This document shows, one piece after another, positions 17,981 to 26,795 of a DNA stretch of 40,013 bases. The notes below the pieces were generated by a model. The model saw only the letters and a list, made by a program, of their open reading frames with translations. It was not told where the DNA came from and made no database searches. The translations under genes were made by a program, and so were the position numbers. Every line of letters begins with the position of its first letter. Within the stretch, counting starts at the first letter, position 1. The stretch covers positions 1 through 40,013 of the forward strand of contig JAFMDS010000017.1 in the NCBI GenBank assembly GCA_017857175.1. Reading direction: 5' to 3'. The stretch is from Candidatus Nanopelagicales bacterium (GTDB lineage: Bacteria; Actinomycetota; Actinomycetes; S36-B12).

Positions 17981-18239
17981 TCTCTACACACCACAATCGG
18001 GTGACCCGCAAATATTTCATGTCGGAAACGTCGAGGTAGTGGGAGACTGCTTTGCTGGGTTGGATCACGCTGTGCAGGAAGCGATCCTTGACTCCAGTGG
18101 TGTTCGTCGGTTTGTCAGTGTCTACCTCGGTGTTCCAGGTCAAGGCGTGCGCAATGTCAAGACAGAGCAAGGATTAGAAACGGCGATCAAGAGTGGTGAA
18201 GAACTCACCGTCTTGATCGCCGATCCCTTCAAAGGCTAA
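17970..18239 (+). CDS. MoaD/ThiS-like (CysO-like) ubiquitin-fold protein lacking a C-terminal Gly-Gly
   Basis: An 89-residue beta-grasp protein in the position of cysO. In mycobacteria CysO carries sulfur as a C-terminal thiocarboxylate for cysteine synthesis with CysM, and Mec releases the product. The strand pattern and the RFVSVYL and GEELTVLIAD segments fit, but the end is ADPFKG with a single Gly, not the Gly-Gly needed for activation by an E1-like enzyme. cysM and mec, which normally follow, are absent. It may be a repurposed or decaying carrier, or it may be processed. ATG 17970 has AAGGA upstream. Confidence 0.8.
   Translation: MKINLYTPQSGDPQIFHVGNVEVVGDCFAGLDHAVQEAILDSSGVRRFVSVYLGVPGQGVRNVKTEQGLETAIKSGEELTVLIADPFKG
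18181..18222 (+). repeat. Long hairpin within the 3' end of the CysO-like gene
   Basis: CGGCGATCAAGA and TCTTGATCGCCG form a perfect 12-bp stem, with an inner GGTGA/TCACC stem and an AGAAC loop. The whole lies inside the coding sequence about 17 bases before the stop. No T-tract follows. It could be an mRNA-stability or termination element. Confidence 0.7.
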
Positions 18240-18263
18240 ATACTAATGAATGAAAACTACTAA

Positions 18264-18677
18264 CTAATTCGTTTGACGGAACCACTGTGTGGCGCTCGCC
18301 CCGCTGACGAGCAGCAGGATTATCACGCTCAGCAGCATCGTGTACCAGCCGTAAGGCAAGTTGAAGATTGCAAAGACGATGTTGATCACTGCAAGCATCT
18401 GGATGATGAATTGTGCTGTTGCTGAGCCAATCGCTGTCATTTTGATCAGCCAGAAGTACATGAAGCCGAGCACGATGGAAATAAGACCGTTGAAGATTAA
18501 CCAGCCGCCGCCCACTTCACGAGTTGTGCCAAATGGGTCGGTGAACGTGGGGTTATCACCAAAGATAGAGAACACCAGCAGGGTTCCAACGACGATGTTC
18601 AGAATTGCGGCCACGCCGATGACGACCATTACGAGTGTGACGCCAAAAGGGCGGCGCATTGAGCCAGAGCTAGACAT
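18264..18677 (-). CDS. Small four-helix integral membrane protein
   Basis: A 137-residue protein with four hydrophobic helices (beginning at FGVTLVMVVIGVAAILNIVVG) and short loops. The third loop is Gly-rich (REVGGGW). No enzyme motif. It resembles uncharacterised actinobacterial membrane proteins of similar length. The ATG at 18677 is fixed by GAGGAG five bases upstream; the ORF track's longer version runs antisense into murI. It lies alone on the minus strand between the cysO-like gene and murI, breaking up what is otherwise a plus-strand cluster. Confidence 0.7.
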   Translation of the reverse strand: MSSSGSMRRPFGVTLVMVVIGVAAILNIVVGTLLVFSIFGDNPTFTDPFGTTREVGGGWLIFNGLISIVLGFMYFWLIKMTAIGSATAQFIIQMLAVINIVFAIFNLPYGWYTMLLSVIILLLVSGASATQWFRQTN

Positions 18678-18775
18678 TTTTCTCCTCATTATGTGAGCAC
18701 CAATCTGGTGAAGCCACACACTAACGCCGCTAAGGGATAAATCCGCGCATATTGCTCTAGTAGACTGTGCACACC

Positions 18776-19576
18776 ATGAATCTTTCTGCTCCCATAGGGG
18801 TCTTTGACTCCGGTTTCGGCGGTTTGACCGTCGCGCGAGCAATCATTGATCAGTTGCCTCACGAGTCAATTCGCTACATCGGCGATACAGCAAGGGGTCC
18901 TTATGGCCCGCGACCACTTGCGCAGGTGCGTGAATATTCCCTTGAGATTCTTGATCACCTAGTAGACACGGGAGTGAAGGCTCTCGTGATTGCTTGTAAT
19001 TCCGCAAGTGCTGCAACGTTGCGCGATGCAAGGGAGCGCTACTCGGTGCCAGTTGTAGAAGTTATTCATCCGGCTGCCCGTCGGGCTGCTGCAGCGAGTC
19101 GCAATGGGCATGTCGCAGTCATTGGCACCGAAGCAACCATTACTTCTCAGGCCTATGACGATGCATTTAGTGCCAGCAGTGTCACCCTCTCATCTGTTGC
19201 CTGCCCTCTGTTTGTTGAGCTCGTGGAACGCGGAATTACAACGGGGGCTGAAGCCCTTGAAGTGGCTCACGGTTATCTCGATGGAATTCGTGACTCCGAT
19301 GTTGACACTGTTGTTCTTGGCTGCACGCATTACCCGTTACTCATGGGTCCCATTTCTTATGTACTGGGTGAGGGCGTCACGTTGGTGAACAGTGCTGATG
19401 AAACGGCAAAAGATCTCTATCGAGTGCTAATGGCCAAAGATTCACTCGCGCCCGTGGACGGACCGCCCCCCATCTACGAGTTTATGGTGACCGGCAACTC
19501 TGAGCACTTTGCTGAATTCGGTCAACGATTTTTGGGACCCGAACTGGTTTCCGTGGAGACCGTGACACTGCATTAA
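18776..19576 (+). CDS. murI: Glutamate racemase
   Basis: MurI makes D-glutamate for peptidoglycan. [23 protein letters not shown], the first catalytic cysteine in IACNSASA (about Cys74) and the second in LGCTHYPLL are intact. ATG 18776 gives 266 residues; GTG 18767 is in frame upstream and directly abuts TAGACT, so the exact start is uncertain by three codons. RNase PH and RdgB follow on the same strand, the usual order, although the metallo-beta-lactamase gene normally between murI and rph is missing. Confidence 0.96.
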   Translation: MNLSAPIGVFDSGFGGLTVARAIIDQLPHESIRYIGDTARGPYGPRPLAQVREYSLEILDHLVDTGVKALVIACNSASAATLRDARERYSVPVVEVIHPAARRAAAASRNGHVAVIGTEATITSQAYDDAFSASSVTLSSVACPLFVELVERGITTGAEALEVAHGYLDGIRDSDVDTVVLGCTHYPLLMGPISYVLGEGVTLVNSADETAKDLYRVLMAKDSLAPVDGPPPIYEFMVTGNSEHFAEFGQRFLGPELVSVETVTLH

Positions 19577-19600
19577 TCAACGCCCGATAACCTGCTCCGC

Positions 19601-20320
19601 ATGACACGTAGCGATGGACGGCAAGCAGATCAACTCAGACAAGTCACCTTCCAGCGGGGTTGGCTCGAACAGGCTGAAGGTTCAACCCTTGTGACTTTTG
19701 GCCGCACTAGGGTTTTGTGCACTGCGTCCTTTACGGCGGGGGTCCCACGGTGGTTGTCAGGTTCAGGCAAAGGTTGGGTGACCGCGGAATACAGCATGCT
19801 GCCGCGCGCTACCAACACCAGAAATCAACGGGAATCGGTCAAGGGGAAACTGTCGGGTCGAACCCAGGAGATCAGTCGGCTAATCGGTCGCAGTTTGCGG
19901 GCTGCGGTGGACATGGAAAAACTTGGTGAGAACTCAATCTTGATTGACTGCGATGTTTTGCAGGCCGATGGTGGTACGCGCACTGCCGCGATTACCGGTG
20001 CCTATCTCGCACTTGTTGATTCCATTAATTGGGCAAAAGAGCAAGGTTTAGTTGCGGGCGATCCCCTCATCGATTCAATTGCGGCGATTAGTGTTGGAAT
20101 TGTCAGCGGCGAACCTCGGCTTGATTTGCATTATGACGATGATGTTTCCGCTGACACGGACATGAATGTTGTGATGACGGGTAGTGGCAAATTTATTGAA
20201 GTGCAGGGCACCGCTGAACAAGAGGCCTTTGATCGGGATCTGCTCAACCAGCTATTGGATCTTGCATCAAATGGCTGCGCTCAACTCACCGCCCTTCAGC
20301 AGCAAGCGCTCGCCCAATAA
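19601..20320 (+). CDS. rph: Ribonuclease PH
   Basis: A 239-residue phosphorolytic exoribonuclease that trims tRNA 3' ends. The R-rich N-terminus ([13 protein letters not shown]), the [20 protein letters not shown] phosphate-binding region, the [16 protein letters not shown] block and [16 protein letters not shown] are all conserved. The start lies seven bases after TAACCT without a ribosome-binding site. The stop is two bases from the rdgB ATG, so the pair is coupled. Confidence 0.96.
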   Translation: MTRSDGRQADQLRQVTFQRGWLEQAEGSTLVTFGRTRVLCTASFTAGVPRWLSGSGKGWVTAEYSMLPRATNTRNQRESVKGKLSGRTQEISRLIGRSLRAAVDMEKLGENSILIDCDVLQADGGTRTAAITGAYLALVDSINWAKEQGLVAGDPLIDSIAAISVGIVSGEPRLDLHYDDDVSADTDMNVVMTGSGKFIEVQGTAEQEAFDRDLLNQLLDLASNGCAQLTALQQQALAQ

Positions 20321-20322
20321 AA

Positions 20323-20928
20323 ATGCTGCCGAAAAAAATCGTGATCGCATCACACAATGCAAAGAAGATCACCGAGATGCGTCGCATTCTCGAGCAAGCG
20401 AATCTTGAAGTTGAAATTGTGGGAACCGATCAGTTCCCCGAATTGACCGATGTTGAAGAAACGGGCGCAACGTTTGCTGACAATGCCATGTTGAAAGCTC
20501 GGGCTGTCAGTGAGGCGACAGGGTTTGCCGCAGTGGGAGATGACTCAGGTCTCTGTGTTGATGCTCTCAATGGAATGCCGGGGATTCTCTCGGCTCGTTG
20601 GGCTGGCACCCATGGCAATGATCAGGCCAATCTTGATCTGGTTCTGGCGCAGATCAGCCATGTCCCTGACACTCGACGCGGTGCATCTTTCGTGTGTGCT
20701 GTGGCCTACGCCGATCCGCAGGGCAATGAATTCATCGTTGAAGGCAGCATGAGTGGCACATTGATTGACCATCCTCGTGGCACAAATGGTTTTGGCTATG
20801 ATCCCATATTTGTCCCAACAGGTCACGCCATCACATCCGCTGAAATGGATTCTGATGCCAAGGACGCGATTAGTCACAGAGGCAAGGCGCTCAAGAAGTT
20901 TGTTGCCCAATTGGTGGCCGGTAAATAA
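20323..20928 (+). CDS. rdgB: dITP/XTP pyrophosphatase (RdgB/HAM1)
   Basis: A 201-residue house-cleaning nucleotidase that hydrolyses dITP and XTP to monophosphates. SHNAKKITEM forms the substrate loop. DDSGLCVDALNGMPGI carries the metal-binding acidic pair, and GTNGFGYDPIF and SHRGKAL bind the base and phosphates. It starts two bases after rph. A tRNA-Leu gene on the other strand lies just downstream. Confidence 0.96.
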   Translation: MLPKKIVIASHNAKKITEMRRILEQANLEVEIVGTDQFPELTDVEETGATFADNAMLKARAVSEATGFAAVGDDSGLCVDALNGMPGILSARWAGTHGNDQANLDLVLAQISHVPDTRRGASFVCAVAYADPQGNEFIVEGSMSGTLIDHPRGTNGFGYDPIFVPTGHAITSAEMDSDAKDAISHRGKALKKFVAQLVAGK

Positions 20929-20948
20929 ATCCCTCGAGGACACAAAAG

Positions 20949-21030
20949 TGCGGGAGGCGGGACTTGAACCCGCACGTCCGAAGACACAGGTACCTAAAAC
21001 CTGCATGTCTGCCAATTCCATCACTCCCGC
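20949..21030 (-). tRNA. tRNA-Leu (UAG anticodon)
   Basis: The reverse strand folds as a class II tRNA: 7-bp acceptor stem GCGGGAG/CTCCCGC, D-arm, anticodon stem CAGGT/ACCTG with loop TTTAGGT (anticodon TAG), a variable arm GTC-TTCG-GAC and the T-loop GGTTCAAGTCC. Discriminator A; CCA is not encoded. Confidence 0.95.
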
Positions 21031-21103
21031 GAGAGCGACCCGAGTCTAGGGGAGATGACACACTTGATGTGTGGAGGGTGAGTGCTCAGGAAGTCCATAT
21101 GCG

Positions 21104-21109
21104 TAAGGT
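21104..21109 (+). promoter_or_regulatory. -10 element TAAGGT for the DUF3618-like gene
   Basis: TAAGGT is followed by six bases and GTG 21116, with no ribosome-binding site. Leaderless spacing. Confidence 0.45.
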
Positions 21110-21115
21110 TGCCCC

Positions 21116-21382
21116 GTGAGTGAAAAAGAGACGACCCCCGCGGGTACCAGTATTGCGGCCATGCAGGCTGATATTGCCAGCGCTCGCGCCGACTTCCTCG
21201 CATCCCTAACGGAATTGCGCGAACAAACCGCCCCCGCTGCCTTAGCCCAGCGTGGACTGCGCGCTGCCGGAGGCTGGTTCACTGACGAGTTTGGTGGAGT
21301 GCGCCCTGAGAGAGTTGCCATCGCGGGAGCTGTGGTTGTCGGCATTGTCGCCATCAAACTGCTCCGGCGCCGTGGTCGATAA
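21116..21382 (+). CDS. DUF3618-like small membrane protein
   Basis: An 88-residue protein with an amphipathic helical N-terminal half (MQADIASARADFLASLTELR) and one C-terminal membrane helix (AIAGAVVVGIVAIKLL) ending in Arg-rich RRRGR. This layout matches actinobacterial DUF3618 proteins of unknown function, thought to associate with the membrane. The stop overlaps the presumed GTG start of the sulfotransferase gene, so they are probably cotranscribed. Confidence 0.7.
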   Translation: MSEKETTPAGTSIAAMQADIASARADFLASLTELREQTAPAALAQRGLRAAGGWFTDEFGGVRPERVAIAGAVVVGIVAIKLLRRRGR

Positions 21383-22247
21383 CAATCAAACTCCCATCTT
21401 TGTTGGTGGGACGGGACGCAGTGGTTCGACCATTGTGGGCCATTTGCTCGATCATCATCCGCGAGTGACGCTGACTCGACCGATGGAAGTTCGCTTCATC
21501 ACAGGCAACGACGGATTTATCGATGCACTTGTCAAGGCGGACTCCAAACGAGCAAAGAAGGCGGCCGAACTGGCTGTCGATCGATTGCTCAATCGCTGGT
21601 TTGAACGTGCAGAGAATGTTGGGCTACACACATCCATGTCGCGAGAGTTTGTTGAGAATGCGGCGACGGCTTATTTGGCAGAATTTCACGCACATCCACA
21701 GCAGGCAACTCAATCCTTGGTGTTCGCATTGATGGAACAAGTGGCACAAGGGTGTGGGGCACATCGGTGGGTGGATACAACGCCAGCCAATGCTCGCAAG
21801 GCCGATAGGTTGGAATTGATCTATCCGCATTCGCGGGTAATCGTGGTGACTCGGGACGGGCGCGATGTTGCGGCCTCATTCGTTCACCAGAATTTTGGTC
21901 CGAGTGATGTCTTCGCTGCCATAGAGCTCTGGGAAAGTCGAATGATTAAGTCCCATAATGCCGCTCTTAAAGCTAGCCCAGGTCACGTACTGACCATTGA
22001 GTTATTTGATCTGGTTGAGGCCAATAGAGATCTGACGGTGAATCGAATTCTTGATCACCTCGATCTTGAGCCATCGTCCGAGATGCTTGAGTGGTTCAAC
22101 TCCACGGTGACGACTCAGGGTTCACATGCGGGTCGCTGGCGTCGAGACTTTGATGATCGAACTGCTGCGGCAATTGATGAGTGCTACGCCGCTGCATGCG
22201 AGCGACTCAAGGCCCAAGGGATCGAAATCCCAGCATCAGGGGAGTAA
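21372..22247 (+). CDS. Sulfotransferase family protein
   Basis: A 291-residue PAPS-dependent sulfotransferase-like protein. FVGGTGRSGSTIVGHLL is the 5'-phosphosulfate loop and VVTRDGRDVAASF is the 3'-phosphate-binding segment. The HRWVDTTPANARKADRL region is typical of bacterial members that sulfate carbohydrates, lipids or small metabolites. The start is uncertain: GTG 21372 (11-base overlap with the previous gene) removes an N-terminal extension in the ORF track that is antisense-like. The oxidoreductase gene follows after five bases. The acceptor is unknown. Confidence 0.85.
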   Translation: MVDNNQTPIFVGGTGRSGSTIVGHLLDHHPRVTLTRPMEVRFITGNDGFIDALVKADSKRAKKAAELAVDRLLNRWFERAENVGLHTSMSREFVENAATAYLAEFHAHPQQATQSLVFALMEQVAQGCGAHRWVDTTPANARKADRLELIYPHSRVIVVTRDGRDVAASFVHQNFGPSDVFAAIELWESRMIKSHNAALKASPGHVLTIELFDLVEANRDLTVNRILDHLDLEPSSEMLEWFNSTVTTQGSHAGRWRRDFDDRTAAAIDECYAAACERLKAQGIEIPASGE

Positions 22248-22252
22248 TTGCG

Positions 22253-23800
22253 ATGGTTGATTTCGACGATATTGTGATTGGAGCCGGCCATAACGGTCTT
22301 GTGGCGGCTTCCTACCTCGCGCAAGCGGGGCGCTCTGTGCTTGTACTTGAGGCATCTGATCATGTTGGGGGTGCCGCCATCTCTGCTGACGTGTTTCCTG
22401 GAGTTGCGGCACGGTTGAGCAAATATTCCTATCTCGTTTCCCTGTTGCCAGAGAAAGTGCGAACCGATCTGGGCATGACTTTGGAGACTGTCAAGCGTTC
22501 AGTGTCGAGTTTCACCCCCGATCCCCGAAACCCGGAGCGCGCCATCGCCATTCCTCAGGATGACCCAGACGAGTTGAGAAAACGCATCATTGAGTTCACC
22601 GGAAGTGAGGCTGATGCGCAAGGATGGGTGGATTTTTATGAGCGCACTGCACGTGTTGCCCGTAAAGTTTTCCCCACATTGACCCAGCCCCTGCGTTCCC
22701 GAGAGCAATTGCGCGAAATCGTGGGCGACGATGATGACTGGAATGATTTCTTTATACGTCCACTGGGTGAGGTCATCGAGCGCACTATTTCTAATGACAC
22801 TCTGCGCGGCGTTATTCTCACCGATGCATTAATCGGCACCTTCGCAGACTCACACGAAGAAAGCTTGCGACAGAACATTTGCTTTCTGTATCACGTGATT
22901 GGCAATTGCATGGGAACGTGGGATGTTCCCGTTGGAGGTATGGGTCAGGTTACGGGCCAGCTTGCCGCGATTGCCACCGGCTTGGGTGTCCGTATTCAGA
23001 CAGGCACAAAAGTTTTATCAATAGCACCAACTGATTCAGGGGCCGCCGTTTGTTCATCGGACCAAACGTTTACGGCTACCAATGTTCTGGTTAATGCAAC
23101 CCCAAGTGTGATGGCGCAATTGATGGGCCAGGAGCCCGAACGTATCGACATGGCCTCGGGCGGTGCACAAATAAAAGTGAACATGTTGCTAAGCCGTTTG
23201 CCTAAACTGCAAAGCGGGGAGTCACTTGAAGCTTTTAACGGCACCTTTCACATCAATGAGGGCTACGACCAGTTGTCACAAGCTTTCGACCTAGCAAGTG
23301 GTGGCGAGCTGCCTGATCCACTTCCCGCTGAAATTTATTGTCATAGTTTGACGGACCCAAGCATCCTGTCCAAGGAACTCCAAGCAGAAGGTGTTCAGAC
23401 ATTAACTCTCTTTGCTCTACACACGCCGCATGAACTCTTTGCTCGATCCGATCAACCGATCACTAAAGAACAAGCCCAGGCTGCAGTCATGGCCACATTA
23501 AATTCGGTGCTTGCCGAGCCAATTGAAGAGTGTCTCTACATTGGCCCCGAAGGCAATCCCTGTATTGAGGTGAACACCACGGTTGACATCGAAAATAATC
23601 TCGGGATTGCCACCGGCAATATATTTCACACCCCATTGGATTGGCCTTGGGCACACACCGACAAAGAAATTGGCACCTGGGGAGTGGAGACCGCGGACCC
23701 TCACATCTATCTGTGCGGTAGTGGCGCAGCTCGTGGAGGCGGCGTCTCAGGTATCCCAGGACACAATGCTGCGATGGCGATTTTGAATGTGACAAAGTGA
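22253..23800 (+). CDS. Phytoene-desaturase-like FAD-dependent oxidoreductase
   Basis: A 515-residue flavoprotein. The dinucleotide-binding GAGHNGLVAASYLAQAG with the acidic end VLEASDHVGG is at the N-terminus. The C-terminal GSGAARGGGVSGIPGHNA is the second FAD motif of the phytoene desaturase / PYROXD2-type family. No carotenoid genes are nearby, so a carotenoid role is not supported. ATG 22253 follows GGAG that overlaps the sulfotransferase stop. The tight pairing with a sulfotransferase suggests that both act on one metabolite, which is inference only. Confidence 0.88.
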   Translation: MVDFDDIVIGAGHNGLVAASYLAQAGRSVLVLEASDHVGGAAISADVFPGVAARLSKYSYLVSLLPEKVRTDLGMTLETVKRSVSSFTPDPRNPERAIAIPQDDPDELRKRIIEFTGSEADAQGWVDFYERTARVARKVFPTLTQPLRSREQLREIVGDDDDWNDFFIRPLGEVIERTISNDTLRGVILTDALIGTFADSHEESLRQNICFLYHVIGNCMGTWDVPVGGMGQVTGQLAAIATGLGVRIQTGTKVLSIAPTDSGAAVCSSDQTFTATNVLVNATPSVMAQLMGQEPERIDMASGGAQIKVNMLLSRLPKLQSGESLEAFNGTFHINEGYDQLSQAFDLASGGELPDPLPAEIYCHSLTDPSILSKELQAEGVQTLTLFALHTPHELFARSDQPITKEQAQAAVMATLNSVLAEPIEECLYIGPEGNPCIEVNTTVDIENNLGIATGNIFHTPLDWPWAHTDKEIGTWGVETADPHIYLCGSGAARGGGVSGIPGHNAAMAILNVTK

Positions 23801-23832
23801 TTGACCGACCACCAAAAAGTGATGGCGAAATG

Positions 23833-23908
<76 letters not shown>

Positions 23909-23953
23909 GCGACGTGCAGAAGAACATCCCAGAGATTAGCAGTATGGCCTTGT

Positions 23954-25501
23954 TTAGAAACCAGAGGCTTTGACCTGAGCCTTGATTCCCTTTCCAATCT
24001 CAATTTGACCCTGCGGATTCGGATGGAATGACCCGCTGGTGAAGCCGGAAAAGCCGGTGAGACCGAATACCCACGCCTGGGATCCAGCACAGACACCGTG
24101 GCCAACCGTTGAGTCTCCCGATGCGCCCCAGATCCCCATGACAGGCTGCCAGCCGAGATTAATTGTTGAATTTATTTGGCCATTAAGTGAGCTTGAGGCC
24201 GCACTCAAATCGACTACTTGGTTGCGCGTGGTGGTGTAAGCGAATGGGTTAGGTGGCGAGGGGTTAAGAATTGTATTTCGCGCCCAATCGAAGTCGGCCT
24301 CCGTGATTGTTAAATAACTACAGATCGAGCCATTGGCATTGCGCGTCACATCAGGATAGGAGTTGAGAAAGACTTTTCCGCGCGGTGCCAAACTCAGGCT
24401 CGCAATATTGGCTCCCTGCGGTGTTTGACAATTGCCACCGTTGAAACATTCATTGATCGACTGATAGGCCGTTGCTAGATTTGCTGTTTGAGCCTGAATT
24501 CCATCTTGGATTGTTGGATAACTTGAGAGTGGTCCCGACGTGGCACGTGCGAGTGGGCAATTCGCATTGAGCGCGCATGTTGTCAGAACTGAAGCAAATC
24601 CAACATCATTACCACCGACGGTGAGTGACAGGACATCAATCAGTGAATCACCGATGATCGCTGCAACCTGCTCAACTTGCGAGGGAAGTCCGGAGTATTG
24701 GGATCCGAGGATCCCGCGATTCACGGTGGCTCCAGAGCAGGAAACATTGACCAGTGTGACTGAGTTCTTGGCAGAAGCTTTTTCAAGTAGTAAGGCAGCT
24801 TGGGCTGGACCACCACGTGTGCTGCGATTACATTGATCGTTATCCCAATATGGAGAAAAATAGGTGCTGCGATTATTGAGCCAGGCATCCACATTGCGCG
24901 GATTTCCTTCACCCGATGCATAGGAATCGCCCATGACCACCATGAGGGTGTTGGACACATTGGCCACCATGGACTCCCGCTTGATTTTTGGTCCACCGCG
25001 CACCGTGAGTTTGAGACTATGCAGACCTTCGGGCAGGGTGACAGATTGGCGGCAGGTCTTCTTGGTCAATTTGATGGGGCGGGTGGTTTTCACCACTGTC
25101 CCACCACGCTGAATGGTCCAGGTGTAGGAATCGCCCTTGGACTTGCACGCATTGAGGGAAACGGGAAATCCCTCCGGGTTGAGATACCACGAGAGGGCTC
25201 CGCCGATCAGGCGCTCATTAGGTTGAGCAATGTAGTTACCTTCGCCTTTGAAGGTAGTGCTCGGTTGCAAAGACAAAGCCCCTGTTTGTGGTACGCCACC
25301 ATCGCCATCGATAAACCCATCGCCATTGGCATCTTTGCTTTGGGGGACCATGGACCAGCTGCCCACGGCAACTGGGTTTTGAGCGGCCTGCGCTGGAGTC
25401 GTCGCAAAAATCAAAGCAAGAACACCTAGAGCGCTTATGAGCGCAGCTGGCCCGAGTGTGCGAGGGTGGGGAAGTCGGTTCACCCTGACACCGTAAGCCA
25501 T
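23954..25501 (-). CDS. Secreted SGNH/GDSL hydrolase
   Basis: A 515-residue exported esterase or lipase-like protein. The signal peptide ends near AQA-AQN (about residue 40). A beta-rich N-terminal domain of some 140 residues precedes the SGNH domain, which has GDSYASGEGNP (nucleophile Ser193), TVGGNDVGF (Gly and Asn of the oxyanion hole) and SFHPNPQGQ (catalytic His). Several cysteine pairs fit an extracellular location. Similar two-domain proteins occur in Streptomyces and relatives. It is monocistronic and lies downstream of tRNA-Lys on the same strand. The substrate is unknown. Confidence 0.9.
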   Translation of the reverse strand: MAYGVRVNRLPHPRTLGPAALISALGVLALIFATTPAQAAQNPVAVGSWSMVPQSKDANGDGFIDGDGGVPQTGALSLQPSTTFKGEGNYIAQPNERLIGGALSWYLNPEGFPVSLNACKSKGDSYTWTIQRGGTVVKTTRPIKLTKKTCRQSVTLPEGLHSLKLTVRGGPKIKRESMVANVSNTLMVVMGDSYASGEGNPRNVDAWLNNRSTYFSPYWDNDQCNRSTRGGPAQAALLLEKASAKNSVTLVNVSCSGATVNRGILGSQYSGLPSQVEQVAAIIGDSLIDVLSLTVGGNDVGFASVLTTCALNANCPLARATSGPLSSYPTIQDGIQAQTANLATAYQSINECFNGGNCQTPQGANIASLSLAPRGKVFLNSYPDVTRNANGSICSYLTITEADFDWARNTILNPSPPNPFAYTTTRNQVVDLSAASSSLNGQINSTINLGWQPVMGIWGASGDSTVGHGVCAGSQAWVFGLTGFSGFTSGSFHPNPQGQIEIGKGIKAQVKASGF

Positions 25502-25534
25502 GGACGGTTGTGGTGGTCGAGCGCAAGGTCCACG

Positions 25535-25768
25535 TTAGGCAAATGGGCAGTGTCGGCAGCCGCGACCGCAACACCAACCACGTTCCATGTGATGGTCCGC
25601 GGTCATGACAAAAAGTCCGGTAAACGGATCCAAATAGCCAGCATTGTGGGTTGTTTGCGCAGCAGCATGGGCTGCCATGATCGCTGAGTAATTGGGGTCC
25701 CTCGGGTCGAGCCTTTCAGGTCGTGGGATCTGAGGTTCCGCGCGCAACTCGGTGTCACCCTTATGCAT
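25535..25768 (-). CDS. DUF5522-like small Cys-rich protein
   Basis: A 77-residue protein whose C-terminal third, FVMTADHHMERGWCCGRGCRHCPFA, matches a widespread small family (annotated DUF5522 as far as I recall) ending YCCGxGCRHCPY. The four cysteines and the histidine probably bind a metal, perhaps zinc or an iron-sulfur cluster. It lies 18 bases after the epimerase stop on the same strand and may be read from the hydroxyproline-type operon, although the family is usually not linked to it. The N-terminal half is not conserved by eye. Confidence 0.7.
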   Translation of the reverse strand: MHKGDTELRAEPQIPRPERLDPRDPNYSAIMAAHAAAQTTHNAGYLDPFTGLFVMTADHHMERGWCCGRGCRHCPFA

Positions 25769-25786
25769 GAGTGTTTCTGTTCTGCA

Positions 25787-26788
25787 TTAGAGAACAAATC
25801 CTTCAGGGAACGGATCATCTGGTGCAAGCATGTGAATGGATGTCCCGGTAATCCAGGCCCGACCCGTGATCTCTGGGACTATCGCGTCAATCCCGGCCAC
25901 GGTTGTGGTGTCTTTGACTCGCCCGAGAAAGTGAGTGCCAATGATGGATTCGTTGGTGAGCGTTGCACCGGGTGCAAGCATGCCTCGTGCGGTGAGTTGG
26001 GCAACTCGCGCGCTCGTTCCGGTGCCGCACGGTGAACGATCAAACCATCCAGGGTAGATAGCCATGGCGTGCCGCGAATGTGCAGCAGTGCTACCCGGTG
26101 CAACAAGTTGCACATGGTGAACATGATCAATTGCAGGATTCTCAGGGTGGACCGGTGGCTGCGACTCATTGATGGCATTCATAATCGCAAGGCCAGCAGC
26201 GAGGAGTTCGTCCTTGTGTTCCACACCGAATGGAATACCGATTTCCTCGAGCTCAACGATTGCATAGAAGTTGCCGCCGTAGGCCATGTCATAGCGCACG
26301 GATCCAATACCTGGGACTTCAACAACTGCATCGAGTTCAGTCACAAACGACGGTACGTTCTCGAGGGTCACCGACATTGCCCGTCCATTGGCAACAGCAA
26401 CTCGCGCGATGACCAGGCCCGCGGGGGTGTCGAGGCGAATCACTGTCTCAGGTTCGACAACAGGAACCATTCCAGTTTCCACCATGACTGTTGCTGTACC
26501 AATTGTTCCGTGACCGCACATGGGCAAACACCCTGAAACCTCAATATAAACAACACCCCAGTCACAATCTGGTCGCGTTGGTGGTTGCAGGATCGCGCCG
26601 CTCATGGCTCCATGGCCATGGGGCTCCAACATGAGCCATCGCCGCAAATGATCCGCCTCGTTCATCACATACTGGCGTCGTTCCTCCATGGTCGAACCTG
26701 GCAATGTTCCGACGCCACCAATAACCACGCGAGTGGGCATGCCTTCGGTGTGCGAGTCAACGCAGTGCCAAGCTCTGCTGGTTTCCAC
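25787..26788 (-). CDS. 4-hydroxyproline 2-epimerase (proline racemase family)
   Basis: A 333-residue cofactor-independent enzyme. Both catalytic cysteines are present, Cys91 in MCGHGTIG and Cys254 in DRSPCGTGTSA, so it is a racemase/epimerase rather than the Thr-containing dehydratase. The MCGHGTIG form is typical of 4-hydroxyproline epimerases, whereas true proline racemases have MCGHN. It would convert trans-4-hydroxy-L-proline to cis-4-hydroxy-D-proline. GTG 26788 has AGGGG upstream and lies seven bases from the dehydrogenase stop. It is the fourth gene of the operon. Confidence 0.9.
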   Translation of the reverse strand: METSRAWHCVDSHTEGMPTRVVIGGVGTLPGSTMEERRQYVMNEADHLRRWLMLEPHGHGAMSGAILQPPTRPDCDWGVVYIEVSGCLPMCGHGTIGTATVMVETGMVPVVEPETVIRLDTPAGLVIARVAVANGRAMSVTLENVPSFVTELDAVVEVPGIGSVRYDMAYGGNFYAIVELEEIGIPFGVEHKDELLAAGLAIMNAINESQPPVHPENPAIDHVHHVQLVAPGSTAAHSRHAMAIYPGWFDRSPCGTGTSARVAQLTARGMLAPGATLTNESIIGTHFLGRVKDTTTVAGIDAIVPEITGRAWITGTSIHMLAPDDPFPEGFVL

Positions 26789-26795
26789 GGTTCCC

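Noticed and set aside
18678-18842. N-terminal extension of the small membrane protein to 18842
   Set aside because: It runs antisense into murI; ATG 18677 has GAGGAG five bases upstream.
24800-25429. 209-codon plus-strand ORF
   Set aside because: Antisense to the secreted SGNH hydrolase, whose signal peptide and catalytic motifs are clear.
26069-26536. 155-codon plus-strand ORF with many Cys and His
   Set aside because: Antisense to the epimerase gene; composition reflects codon complement rather than a metal-binding protein.
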